A stretch of DNA of 64,000 bases from NCBI RefSeq assembly GCF_002938425.1, contig NZ_POQU01000007.1, positions 1 through 64,000 on the forward strand, in the 5' to 3' direction. The position numbers and the translations under genes are program-made. Of this stretch, positions 53,060 to 61,503 are shown in pieces; the first letter of the stretch is position 1, and each line of letters opens with the position of its first letter. This DNA is from Blastococcus atacamensis (GTDB lineage Bacteria > Actinomycetota > Actinomycetes > Mycobacteriales > Geodermatophilaceae). A model generated the notes under the pieces. The model saw only the letters and a list, made by a program, of their open reading frames with translations. It had not been told where the DNA came from and ran no database searches.

Positions 53060-54001
53060 TCAGTCCGCTGCGTCCTCCAGGGCCACGCTCTTCTCGGAGG
53101 GGCCGCGGCGGGCGTCGGTGAAGTAGACGGTGTGCTCGCGGTCGGTGTTGTTCGCCGCATAGATGCCCTGCTTGAAGTACACGCTCTGGCCCTGGTACAG
53201 GTTGGCCGCGACGGCGTGCACCTTCTGCTCGCCGTCGATCCACACCCGGGTGTCCCCCTCCTCCGGGTCCGAGGACCACTCGATCCGGACGACGTGGTCC
53301 AACCACTCACCCACCACCAGCGGGCCGAGGTCGTACACGGCGGTGTACTGCGAGACCTCCTCCCCGAGCAGCCCGCCGCGCACCGACATCCGGATCTCCG
53401 GGTCGTCCCCGTCGGTGACCCACAGGTCGACGTTCGGGGAGCCGCTGTTGGCCTCCTGGTGCCACTGCGTGTAGATGAGGAACTCGTCCTCGCCGTCCCA
53501 CTCGAAGTCCTCGGGGAAATAGCTGGACCAGGAGTACCACTGCACGTCGCCCTCGGTCGGAGCGCCGGCTTCGGCGACCGTGGAACGCACTTCGCCGCGG
53601 ATCGTGGTGGTGACCCCGAAGGTGTGGTCGCCCGGCCCTGCGGTGAACGCCGCCGCGTGCTCGTAGCCGGGGCGCACCGGGTCGTCGACGACCTCGACCT
53701 GCTCGGGCCTGGCGACCTGGACCTCGCTCCACGCGGCGAGGGTGCCGTCGGCGTAGCTCCACTCGTGCTCGTCGTCCACCCCGGCGGTCGAGGGGTCCGC
53801 TCCCGGCGACGACGTGGCGCCGCCGTCGCCGCCGCCCGGCGACGGCGCGGCCGGCAGCTCGGACGCCGGCGCCTCCGAGCTGCTGATGGGCGTGGAGACC
53901 GTGTCCGCCGGTGGCCGGGGATCTTCGGATCCGCACCCGGTGACGAGCAGAACGGTGGCGGCCGCGAGAACGAGTGGGAACTGCCGGCGTCGTCGTGTCA
54001 C
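53060..54001 (-). CDS. Polysaccharide lyase lipoprotein
   Basis: A 313-residue lipoprotein. The signal ends in the lipobox LLVTGC (Cys ~23). A ~50-residue Pro/Ser/Gly linker leads to a beta-jelly-roll with AAAFTAGPGDHTFG, WYSWSSYFPEDFEWDGEDEF, TQWHQEANSG and DTRVWIDGEQKVHA. This is the pattern of secreted polysaccharide lyases related to heparin/alginate-type lyases (Polysacc_lyase family). It would trim a uronate-containing polymer, matching the presence of UDP-glucose dehydrogenase. Start GTG 54001. A short hairpin (53040-53054) follows its stop and may end transcription. Confidence 0.78.
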   Translation of the reverse strand: MTRRRRQFPLVLAAATVLLVTGCGSEDPRPPADTVSTPISSSEAPASELPAAPSPGGGDGGATSSPGADPSTAGVDDEHEWSYADGTLAAWSEVQVARPEQVEVVDDPVRPGYEHAAAFTAGPGDHTFGVTTTIRGEVRSTVAEAGAPTEGDVQWYSWSSYFPEDFEWDGEDEFLIYTQWHQEANSGSPNVDLWVTDGDDPEIRMSVRGGLLGEEVSQYTAVYDLGPLVVGEWLDHVVRIEWSSDPEEGDTRVWIDGEQKVHAVAANLYQGQSVYFKQGIYAANNTDREHTVYFTDARRGPSEKSVALEDAAD

Positions 54002-54170
54002 AGCGAGCCCTTCGCGACAGGTTCTCGGGGAAAGAGGGAGCTAGAGCACCGACGGCGTCCGGACTCTGCGACGTCGACCCCGTCGTGGGCCTTCGATCGA
54101 GCGGACGACCGAGATTACCTGCGGGAAGCTGCCCCGCGCATCGCCGCGTTCCGCCCGCGCCCGCTTCCGC

Positions 54171-54181
54171 TGCGTTACGTA
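54171..54181 (+). promoter_or_regulatory. TGCGTTACGTA motif
   Basis: An 11-mer identical to the one upstream of the beta-helix gene (38536-38546, other strand). Here it is 110 bases before the acyltransferase start, in the divergent region shared with the lyase lipoprotein. Candidate common regulatory site. Confidence 0.35.
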
Positions 54182-54291
54182 CGTGACAGATCCCGCGCGG
54201 GCACGCGTTCCCGACTATCGTCGCCGGGGATGACCTGCACCGGGCCCAAATTCGAGCCTCGGGCGCTGCGAGCGCCTCGAGGCCGCTAACG

Positions 54292-55488
54292 ATGTCGGCG
54301 ACCCCGGCGAGCCGGTCCGCCCGGTCCGATCCGGCCGGCGCGCGCCATGGCCGACGCCCCGAGCAGCAGGGGGGATCGTTCGGCGCCCGTTCCTCGACCC
54401 CGGTGACGAGGCTCGACTCCCTGACCGGGCTCCGCTTTCTGGCGGCCCTGCTGGTGTTCGCCTCCCACACGCTGGCGTTCTTCGACCGGACGCCGATCGG
54501 GACGTCGCTCCACCCGTCGCTGGAGCCGGGGGCGGCCGGCGTCTCGTTCTTCTTCATCCTCAGCGGGTTCGTGCTCACCTGGACGCACCGCCCCGGCGAC
54601 CGGGCCGGGCCGTTCTATCGCCGGCGGTTCGCGCGCATCGCGCCGTCCTACTGGGTCGCCGTGGCGCTGTTCATCCCGATGACGGCGGTCGCCCGCCCGG
54701 AGGAGACGGGATCGCTGCTGCTGCACATGGCCCCCCAGTTCCTCGGGCTGCACGCCTGGATCCCCGATCGGGACTACTACTGGGCCGGGAACGGCGTCAC
54801 CTGGTCCATCTCCTGCGAGATGTTCTTCTACGCGATGTTCCCGCTGCTCATCGTGTGGGCGGTGCGCATGTCGCAGCGGGCGCGGTGGTGGGCCGCCGGG
54901 GTGCTCGCCGCGCTGGTGGTGATCCCGCCGCTCGTGCTGCGACCGCTCACCCACGGGGTCAGCGTCGCCGACTGGGCGATCTTCATCTTCCCGGTCCAGC
55001 GCCTGTGGGAGTTCGTCCTCGGGATCCTGATCGCGTTGTGGATCAGGAACGGCGGCCGGCTTCGCCTCCTGGGTCTCCGGGGCAGCCTCGGCCTGGTCGT
55101 GCTCGCCTACACCGTCGCGGTGTTCTCCCCTCCCTATCTCATCTGGGTCGTGCTGCTGTTCGTCCCGTTCGCCCTGACGATCGCGGCTGCGGCGCAGGCC
55201 GACCTCGACGGTTCCCGCTCGGTGTTCCGGCATCCCGTGCTCGTCAAGCTCGGTGAATGGTCGTTCGCCTTCTACCTCACGCACCAGCTGGTGATCCGAG
55301 CGGTGGACTACGTGCTGGCGCCCACCACTGCGGGGCAGGCGATCGCCGCCTCGGTCCTGAGCCTGATCGGTGCGCTCGCCAGCGCGTTCGTGCTCTACAC
55401 GTTCGTCGAGCGCCCCCTGGAGAAGCGGCTGCGCGGAGGCAGCCTGCCCATCAGCCTGGGCGGCACGGGGCACGCCGGAAGGCGGTAG
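54292..55488 (+). CDS. Acyltransferase 3 family protein (polysaccharide O-acyltransferase)
   Basis: A 398-residue integral membrane acyltransferase with ~10 helices. The family motif begins at LDSLTGLRFLAALLVFASHTLAFF, where the His is catalytic. FYRRRFARIAPSYW and the C-terminal FYLTHQLVIR and FVERPLEKRL are typical of OafA-like enzymes. It probably transfers acetyl groups to the polysaccharide at the membrane. ATG 54292 is used; GTG 54402 (VTRLDSL) would remove a 36-residue low-complexity leader. It is 3 bases from the SGNH gene, a pairing often seen in O-acetylation systems. Confidence 0.85.
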   Translation: MSATPASRSARSDPAGARHGRRPEQQGGSFGARSSTPVTRLDSLTGLRFLAALLVFASHTLAFFDRTPIGTSLHPSLEPGAAGVSFFFILSGFVLTWTHRPGDRAGPFYRRRFARIAPSYWVAVALFIPMTAVARPEETGSLLLHMAPQFLGLHAWIPDRDYYWAGNGVTWSISCEMFFYAMFPLLIVWAVRMSQRARWWAAGVLAALVVIPPLVLRPLTHGVSVADWAIFIFPVQRLWEFVLGILIALWIRNGGRLRLLGLRGSLGLVVLAYTVAVFSPPYLIWVVLLFVPFALTIAAAAQADLDGSRSVFRHPVLVKLGEWSFAFYLTHQLVIRAVDYVLAPTTAGQAIAASVLSLIGALASAFVLYTFVERPLEKRLRGGSLPISLGGTGHAGRR

Positions 55489-55491
55489 GAG

Positions 55492-56271
55492 ATGTCCGTC
55501 CTCTCGAGGCGACGGGGCCGGCGGCGCCACCGGTCACGAGCTCCGCGGAGCCACTGGTGGAGCGAGGCGCCATGGTGGGCCTGGGCGTTGATGGTCGTCG
55601 CGGCGGTGGCGTTCGCCGTGGCCACGATCCTGGCCGTCCAGCGCCACCGGAACCCGGTGACCATGGACGCCGCATCCGGGCGGCCCTCCGCGACGGCAGG
55701 CCCGGTCGAGGACGCGAGGATCGTGGTGATCGGCGACGGCTACACCTCCCGCGCCGCGCAGGGCGGCGAGGACCCGACCGCATGGCCCTCCTTGCTGGAG
55801 CAGCGCCTCGAGGACGGAACCGTCGAGGTGTCGGCCGCGGACGGCGCCGGATTCGTGCGCGCGAACGTCTTCGGGCGGACGATCGGCAGCCTGGCCACCG
55901 CGGCGCCGCTGGCCGAGGCCGACGTGGTCGTCGTCTTCGGCGGCCGCGCGGACGGGCCGGACGTCACCGAGGAGGTGCGGACGGCTGCATTGGCCGTCCT
56001 CGAGCAGGCCCGCGCGGCGGCGCCGGAGGCCTACCTGGTCCTGATCGGCCCTGCCGAACCGGCGGATCCGGTGCCGGCCGAGGTGCCGGCGAACCGCGAT
56101 GCGATCGCGGCAGCCGCTGCGGAGGCCGGCGTCCGCTTCGTCGATCCGCTGACGGAGGGCTGGCTCGGCGGCGGGGACGGCCTCATCACCACGGACGGCA
56201 GTCCCACCGAGGAGGGGCACCGCGCCCTGGCCGACCTCATCGAGCCGATCGTGCGCGACGCCCTGGCCTGA
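55492..56271 (+). CDS. SGNH-fold protein with altered nucleophile motif
   Basis: A 259-residue protein with one N-terminal helix (WAWALMVVAAVAFAVATILA) and an extracytoplasmic SGNH-like domain. Block I reads VIGDGYTSRA where active members have GDS: the nucleophilic Ser position is Gly. Block III reads VFGGRADGP with no Asn, while the final TDGSPTEEGH keeps an Asp/His pair. It may have lost esterase activity or use another residue. It is coupled to the acyltransferase gene (3-base gap), so it may position the acyl acceptor or serve as a carrier. Start ATG 55492 follows AAGGCGGTAGGAG. Confidence 0.7.
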   Translation: MSVLSRRRGRRRHRSRAPRSHWWSEAPWWAWALMVVAAVAFAVATILAVQRHRNPVTMDAASGRPSATAGPVEDARIVVIGDGYTSRAAQGGEDPTAWPSLLEQRLEDGTVEVSAADGAGFVRANVFGRTIGSLATAAPLAEADVVVVFGGRADGPDVTEEVRTAALAVLEQARAAAPEAYLVLIGPAEPADPVPAEVPANRDAIAAAAAEAGVRFVDPLTEGWLGGGDGLITTDGSPTEEGHRALADLIEPIVRDALA

Positions 56272-56278
56272 CGCTGCG

Positions 56279-56295
56279 GTGCCGCCCTTCGGCAC
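56279..56295. terminator. Short hairpin between convergent genes
   Basis: GTGCCG and CGGCAC form a perfect 6-bp stem with a 5-base loop between the SGNH stop (56271) and the stop of the convergent small membrane gene (56300). It could act in both directions. Confidence 0.4.
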
Positions 56296-56299
56296 ACGC

Positions 56300-56521
56300 T
56301 CAGCGTTCGCGTCGGCGCCCGGCGGCAGCGGTGAGCACGGCCAGGGCGGCCAGCGCCGCCAGCCAGCCCAGCAGCAGGAACACGTCGCCGACGTGCAGGC
56401 CGCGGTTCTGGGCCACCGTGGCCACGACCGGGCCGTCGTTGACGTACTCGCCGGTGATCAGCAGGAAGGCGAAGCCGGTCAGGACCAACCCGACGACAGC
56501 AGCGCATCCCCAGCGGACCAT
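56300..56521 (-). CDS. Small two-helix membrane protein
   Basis: A 73-residue protein with two hydrophobic helices (WGCAAVVGLVLTGFAFLLIT and VFLLLGWLAALAALAVLTAA) joined by a ~20-residue loop and ending in RRRER. ATG 56521. It follows the phosphatase gene by 24 bases in the same direction and may be co-transcribed with it. No family recognised. Confidence 0.6.
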   Translation of the reverse strand: MVRWGCAAVVGLVLTGFAFLLITGEYVNDGPVVATVAQNRGLHVGDVFLLLGWLAALAALAVLTAAAGRRRER

Positions 56522-56545
56522 CGTGCGAAGGTAGCTGCCCGCCGC

Positions 56546-57211
56546 TCATTTTGCGGCGGCGGAGCCCGCTTCGGTGGACGCTTCCTTGCCGACCCGGGCG
56601 TCGCAGTCGGCGATGCGCCGGAGGACCGGCAACAGCGCCGCGGCGACGGCCGCGCCGACCTCCTCGTGCGCTTCGACGGGCCGCCCCATGGGATCGCGGA
56701 TGTCGTCGGCCTCGCTGCTGGATCGGCGGGACCGTGCCGCGGCCATCGCCTGCACGAGGCTGCGAACGCGGGCGGCGAAGTCGGCACCGGCGGGCGGCTC
56801 CGCGGCATCGTCGAGGTGGGCGGCGATCAGGTCCGCGGCCTCGATGAGGGTGAAGGTGCGGGCCAGCATGCGGGGTGCCTGCTCCAGCACGTCCTGCCGG
56901 TGGGCGCGGGTCATGGTGAGGACGAGGTCCGCCTCTGCGGCCATCTGCCCGGCGAACTGCCGGGCGCGGAAGTCGCCGGCCTCGGCGCCCAGGCCCTGGA
57001 GCACGAGGGCGCTGTCGGGGTGCATCTCTGCGTCGACGACGGCCCTCGTCCCGGCGCTTTCCAGCCGCACGGCGGCTGCCCGCTCCTTCATGACCTCGGT
57101 CAGGTACGCCCGGCCGAGCCGTTCGGCCAGCGCCGAGCGGCAGATGTTGCCGGTGCAGACGAGCAGGACCGTGACGTCGGGTGAGGTGGGCCGGCGGCTG
57201 GTCACCGGCAC
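56546..57211 (-). CDS. Low-molecular-weight protein-tyrosine phosphatase (Wzb-like), copy 2
   Basis: A 221-residue phosphatase with P-loop LLVCTGNICRSAL and general acid in DIRDPMGRP, same architecture as 38663 (LGRAYL, MHPDSALVLQGLG, TRAHRQDVLE). It lies 10 bases after the initiating transferase of its module, so kinase, transferase and phosphatase are one unit. It would reverse BY-kinase tyrosine phosphorylation. Start GTG 57211. The C-terminal ~30 residues are Ala/Glu-rich and dispensable-looking. Confidence 0.88.
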   Translation of the reverse strand: MPVTSRRPTSPDVTVLLVCTGNICRSALAERLGRAYLTEVMKERAAAVRLESAGTRAVVDAEMHPDSALVLQGLGAEAGDFRARQFAGQMAAEADLVLTMTRAHRQDVLEQAPRMLARTFTLIEAADLIAAHLDDAAEPPAGADFAARVRSLVQAMAAARSRRSSSEADDIRDPMGRPVEAHEEVGAAVAAALLPVLRRIADCDARVGKEASTEAGSAAAK

Positions 57212-57221
57212 ATCTTCGCGG

Positions 57222-58739
57222 TCAGTACGCGCCCGATCCTCGCAGGACCGCTCCGAACGTCTTCCAGAGGATCATCAGGTCGAAGGTCAGCGTCCAGTTC
57301 TCCACGTAACGGACGTCGATCCGCACCGACTCGTCCCAGGAGAGGTCCGAGCGGCCGCTGACCTGCCACAGGCCGGTGATGCCGGGCTTGACGAGGAGGC
57401 GGCGGCGCATGTCGAACCCGTACTGCTCGACCTCGCGGGTGACGTGCGGCCGCGGGCCGACGAGGCTCATGCTGCCGTTGAGCACGTTGAACAGCTGGGG
57501 CAGCTCGTCGAGGGAGTAGCGCCGCATGATGGCGCCGATGCGCGTGACCCGCGGGTCGCGCTTCATCTTGAACTGGACGTCGTTGCCCTCGTTGCTCTGC
57601 TCGAAGAGGGTGTCGACGATCTTGTCCGCGTCGGGGACCATGCTGCGGAACTTGTAGACCGGGAAGGCCTTGCCGCCCAAGCCGATGCGGTCGTGCTTGT
57701 AGAAGACGGGCCCGCGGCTGGTGAGCTTGACCGCGAGGGCCAGAGCGATCAGCACGGGTGCGATGAGCACGATGCCGACGAAGGCGGCGGTGCGATCGAA
57801 CATGCCCTTCACGATGCGTCGGTGGCCCTTGAACTCGGGGCGCTCGACGTGCACGAGAGGCAGGCCGGCGACGGCGCGGATGCGCACCCGGGGGCCGGCC
57901 ACCTCGGTGACGGCGGGGGCGAGCAGCAGCTCGGCTTGGGTCTCCTCGAGGTCCCAGCCGAGGCGGCGCAGGGCTGCTCCGTCCAGCTCGGGCGACGGCA
58001 GTACCGCCACGGTGTCCACCTCGTACCGGCGAACGACGTCGACGACCTCGTCCAGGGACCCCAGGACGGGCAGGCCGTGGAAGGTGGCAGCCGAACTGCC
58101 GGCCTGCTGCGGAACGCAGCAGCCGATCACGCGGTAACCGTGCTTGGGCTGACGAATGAGCTGATCGTGCAGCTCGGCCACCCCACCCCGGTGACCGACG
58201 ACGATGGCCGTCTGCTGGAACTCACCCTTCGCCCGGCGCCGGTGCAGCAGCTCGCGCTGGAGGATGCGGTGCCCCATGGTCAGCACGGCCGCCAGCGGCA
58301 GCGCGACCACCGCGAAGCCTCGCGCCAGCTCGAGCCGGAAGGCCCAGGAGAGGGTGCCGACAGTGGCCAGGAGCATGGCGGCGGCGAAGAACACACGCCG
58401 GAACTCCTCCGGACCGGTCCAGAGGAAGCGCTCCTCGTAGGAACGCGCCACGAGCATCGCCGTGACCCAGAGCAGCGGGAACAGGAAGATGACCGCAGCC
58501 AGACTGCCGGCCCCCCCGAGAACGCCACTGACGGGCTGGGCTTCCGCGAGCTGCCCGAGGGCGCCGGCCACGACAGCGGCGCCCGCGTCGAGCGCGACCA
58601 GGCGGCGGACATAGTCAGCACGCCACGCGCGGCGGGCCTCGGTGCCCTCGCCACGAAGGCGAGCGGCGCTCCACGACCCGCGGCGATTGCGCTGCTGTGG
58701 AACGAGGCGAACCGCCTCGTCACTCCGGACATCGAGCAT
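57222..58739 (-). CDS. Undecaprenyl-phosphate sugar phosphotransferase (CpsE/WbaP-like), copy 3
   Basis: A 505-residue initiating transferase. Four helices start after RLRGEGTEARRAW, with VGHRGGVAEL in the central domain and a fifth helix. The catalytic end has YKFRSM, DELPQLFNVLNGSMSLVGPRP and KPGITGLWQVSGRSD. It differs from copies 1 and 2 in having VTREVEQYGFD instead of LPSE-x-ER after the GPRP motif, and LFEQSNEGNDVQFK in the preceding loop, so it may use a different sugar. ATG 58739 is chosen over TTG 58745. It sits between the BY-kinase and the phosphatase. Confidence 0.9.
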   Translation of the reverse strand: MLDVRSDEAVRLVPQQRNRRGSWSAARLRGEGTEARRAWRADYVRRLVALDAGAAVVAGALGQLAEAQPVSGVLGGAGSLAAVIFLFPLLWVTAMLVARSYEERFLWTGPEEFRRVFFAAAMLLATVGTLSWAFRLELARGFAVVALPLAAVLTMGHRILQRELLHRRRAKGEFQQTAIVVGHRGGVAELHDQLIRQPKHGYRVIGCCVPQQAGSSAATFHGLPVLGSLDEVVDVVRRYEVDTVAVLPSPELDGAALRRLGWDLEETQAELLLAPAVTEVAGPRVRIRAVAGLPLVHVERPEFKGHRRIVKGMFDRTAAFVGIVLIAPVLIALALAVKLTSRGPVFYKHDRIGLGGKAFPVYKFRSMVPDADKIVDTLFEQSNEGNDVQFKMKRDPRVTRIGAIMRRYSLDELPQLFNVLNGSMSLVGPRPHVTREVEQYGFDMRRRLLVKPGITGLWQVSGRSDLSWDESVRIDVRYVENWTLTFDLMILWKTFGAVLRGSGAY

Positions 58740-58934
58740 GGACAACCGCGAACCCCCGTGCGCGCTGGCCCCGGACCAGCGCCCCGGGCTTACCGATCAG
58801 TGCAGATCGGGAACTTCATCGTTCAACCGACGGGAGGAAGGTACCGATAAAAAGCTCGCCGCGGAAGGTTTCGCTCCTCACGTTCGGGGCACCGACGCCC
58901 TTCTAGGTGACAGACGCCTTCCCGCCCGTGGGGC

Positions 58935-60335
58935 CTAGGCCCTGCGACGACCGGTCCTGGGGGCAGACTCCGCCCCAGGTGCTGACTCCCCGTAGTCGGA
59001 GCCGTAGCCATACGCGGCGCCGACCCCGGCTTTGGGCGGCACGATGTTGAGAATCAGGCCGAGACTCCGCGCCCCAACCCGCTCCAGCGTTGCTGCGGCC
59101 TGTTCCAGCTGATCAGTCCGCGTCTGCCCGTAACGAACCGACAGGACGACACCGTCGACGATCACGGCGATGCCCGTTGCGTCCGCGACAGGCAGAAGCG
59201 GTGGCGCATCGATCAGCACATAGTCATGGGAGACCCGAAGCTCTTCGAGAAGAGAGAGCATGTGCTTGGAAGCAAGCAATTCGCTCGGGTTAGGAGGGGC
59301 GGGCCCCGCGCCGATGACAGAGAGCCCCGTATCGGCGAACGGCTGGATAACGTCCGCTACGCCCGCGGTGCCGGCCAGCACGTTCGTCAGTCCGACTCCT
59401 CCGACAAGTCCGAGATAACGAGTGACCCGAGGACGGCGAAGGTCAGCGTCCACTAGTGCGACCTTGCGCCCCGCCTCGGCGAGGGCCAACCCCAGGTTGA
59501 TGACCGCGGTCGTTTTGCCCTCTGACGGCATGGCGCTCGACACCATGATGACACGCGGCGGGTTGTCCACGTTCAAGAACTGCAGGTTCGCCCGAAGCTG
59601 GCGGTAGTCCTCCGCTGCGCGGCTCTGCCCCTCGCGGTTGAAGAAGTGCCGCTCCGCCAAGTGGTCGTCCCGGATGACGGCGCCGATTACCGGCACCCTT
59701 CCGAGCCGACCGGCCTGCTCTGGGTCCTTGATTGATCGATCGAGGTACCCGCGCAAGAGGACCGCAAAGGCACCGAGCACCAGTCCGAGAACGACCCCAA
59801 GCGCCAGGTTGCGAACCGTGTTCGGCGAACTGGGTGCCTCAGGCAGTTCGGCCGCGTCGGTGACTGTCACCTTCACAGGCGCTACAGCAGCGCCAGAGGG
59901 GGTCTCCAGCTCCTCGACGAACTCCTTGAACTGCACCCCGACAGAATCTGCGATTCGCTGGGCCAGTTCGGGCGATGGATCCGTCACACTCACGTCGATC
60001 AGCACCGTGTCGGCAGGCGCAACGGCCGTGATCTCAGCGGCGAGTTCCTGCGGGGTCATGTCGAGACCAAGATCGTCGATGACGCGGTTTGCGACCTCCT
60101 CGCCCCTCAAAAGCCGCGCGTAGGACGTCACCCGCTGCTGGGAGAACTGGCTGCCCTGGAACGCTGCAGTCGTGGTGGTTGCGTCCGTCGTCAACACGAA
60201 AAGCTGAGTCTGCGCCGAGTAGAGCGGGGTCGCCGTAGCGCTGACCGTCGCACCCACGACCAGGCCCAATAGCGCACCGAGCAACGGCAGCCACCAGTAC
60301 GTCCGCAGCCGCCCCACGGCGACCCTCAGCTCCAC
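58935..60335 (-). CDS. Wzz-domain BY-kinase (tyrosine autokinase), copy 2
   Basis: A 466-residue protein with Wzz domain (SAQTQLFVLTTDATTTTAAF, QFSQQRVTSY) between two helices, then the kinase: Walker A SEGKTTAVINLG, A' VALVDADLRRPR, Walker B YVLIDAPPLLP. The C-terminal tail AYGYGSDYGES carries three tyrosines, one more than copy 1. GTG 60335 (MELRVAVGRLR) aligns with the start of copy 1; the frame remains open ~70 codons upstream, without family character. It follows the pyruvyl transferase by 103 bases and precedes the initiating transferase. Confidence 0.9.
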   Translation of the reverse strand: MELRVAVGRLRTYWWLPLLGALLGLVVGATVSATATPLYSAQTQLFVLTTDATTTTAAFQGSQFSQQRVTSYARLLRGEEVANRVIDDLGLDMTPQELAAEITAVAPADTVLIDVSVTDPSPELAQRIADSVGVQFKEFVEELETPSGAAVAPVKVTVTDAAELPEAPSSPNTVRNLALGVVLGLVLGAFAVLLRGYLDRSIKDPEQAGRLGRVPVIGAVIRDDHLAERHFFNREGQSRAAEDYRQLRANLQFLNVDNPPRVIMVSSAMPSEGKTTAVINLGLALAEAGRKVALVDADLRRPRVTRYLGLVGGVGLTNVLAGTAGVADVIQPFADTGLSVIGAGPAPPNPSELLASKHMLSLLEELRVSHDYVLIDAPPLLPVADATGIAVIVDGVVLSVRYGQTRTDQLEQAAATLERVGARSLGLILNIVPPKAGVGAAYGYGSDYGESAPGAESAPRTGRRRA

Positions 60336-60438
60336 CGACGCCCAGCCTCTCCATCGACGTGTCCGCTCCCCGGCAGGCACCCGACGAAGCCAGCGGAGAG
60401 TACGCCATTGAAGCGCATCGAGCGCAATCGCCGCGCCC

Positions 60439-61503
60439 TCACCAGTCGTCCACCAGCGGCATTGCCAGGGTGCGCAGCTCTTGGATGAGGGCGAGGCGCT
60501 CGCGCCCCGCCTTGACCCGGCCGGCAGTGACAGCCTCGTCATAGGCTTGGCGCAGGTCCGCGGACTTGGTCAACTCCGCGACCTGCCTCAGAACTGTTTC
60601 GACATCAAATGACCAGACGTTGTGGACGTAGTCACCCAGTCCCAGGTCCCCGAACGCCCCCCACCCTTTTCGCTCGTACGCGAGATGGACGACGTAGTGA
60701 CCCGCGTTGAGCGCCATGAGAGCGGCGTGCAACCGGACAGCGATGACAACCCGGGGCGGACCAGTCAGCAGCTCGCTGGCCGTGACAACGTGGCGCGGAG
60801 CCAGGGACGCCATCGCGTCCACATCCGAGTTGGCGCCCACGTCGCTTTGTACGTATCCGTCGAACTCCTCCAGCCGCCCCGCCAGCCGGCGGACGGGATC
60901 ACTGACGCGCCCGAAGACGGCACGCACGCTGAGGACCGGCGGCCCGGCGGGGGACGAATCGCGCCTCCTCGCCACTGCCTCAGCCGAAGAGACCACCATG
61001 TCGGCGACTCGCCTCGCGTTCGGGCCACCGAACTCGGCCATCGAGCGATCGTCCCGGAGGTAGACCCGGTCGATGCGACGAAGGAGGCGCTTGACCGCAG
61101 CACCGAGCAGCGGCGGAAAGGGCCCTACCGATTGAGGTAGGTAAGCGCGCCGGGCGGGGTAACGGCCGGCGATCACGAGTTGCACCACGTGGATCACGAC
61201 GCACTTGAGCGCCGCTGACAACGTCGGACCTCTCAGATATCCGCCACCCACGCCAACCACGAGGTCATAGCGTCGCCAGTACCGAACGACGTGTCGGGGC
61301 AGCCCGGTCCGCGACAAGAACGCCCTCGGGTGCGTGCCCACGACCTCTACGTCGGGATAGGCGAACGACTCGGGATAGTGCGCTGCAACCGCGAGCTCGA
61401 CGTCCGCACCGAAGGCTGAGCGAACGACCTCGATTGCCTCATCGACGAGAAGTCCATCTCCACGGTTGGCGGCACTGTAGGCGTGCAGGATGAGGACCTT
61501 CAC
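60439..61503 (-). CDS. Polysaccharide pyruvyl transferase family protein
   Basis: A 354-residue enzyme of the pyruvyl transferase fold, which adds pyruvate ketals from PEP to sugars. It has the N-terminal LILHAYSAANRGDGLLVDEAIE and VVGVGGGYLRG, the middle YLPQSVGPFPPLLG and VYLRDDRSM, and the C-terminal VVIAVRLHAALMALNAGHYVV (catalytic Arg/His). Pyruvylation would make the polymer acidic. GTG 61503 overlaps the stop of the upstream glycosyltransferase (GTGA). Confidence 0.85.
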   Translation of the reverse strand: MKVLILHAYSAANRGDGLLVDEAIEVVRSAFGADVELAVAAHYPESFAYPDVEVVGTHPRAFLSRTGLPRHVVRYWRRYDLVVGVGGGYLRGPTLSAALKCVVIHVVQLVIAGRYPARRAYLPQSVGPFPPLLGAAVKRLLRRIDRVYLRDDRSMAEFGGPNARRVADMVVSSAEAVARRRDSSPAGPPVLSVRAVFGRVSDPVRRLAGRLEEFDGYVQSDVGANSDVDAMASLAPRHVVTASELLTGPPRVVIAVRLHAALMALNAGHYVVHLAYERKGWGAFGDLGLGDYVHNVWSFDVETVLRQVAELTKSADLRQAYDEAVTAGRVKAGRERLALIQELRTLAMPLVDDW

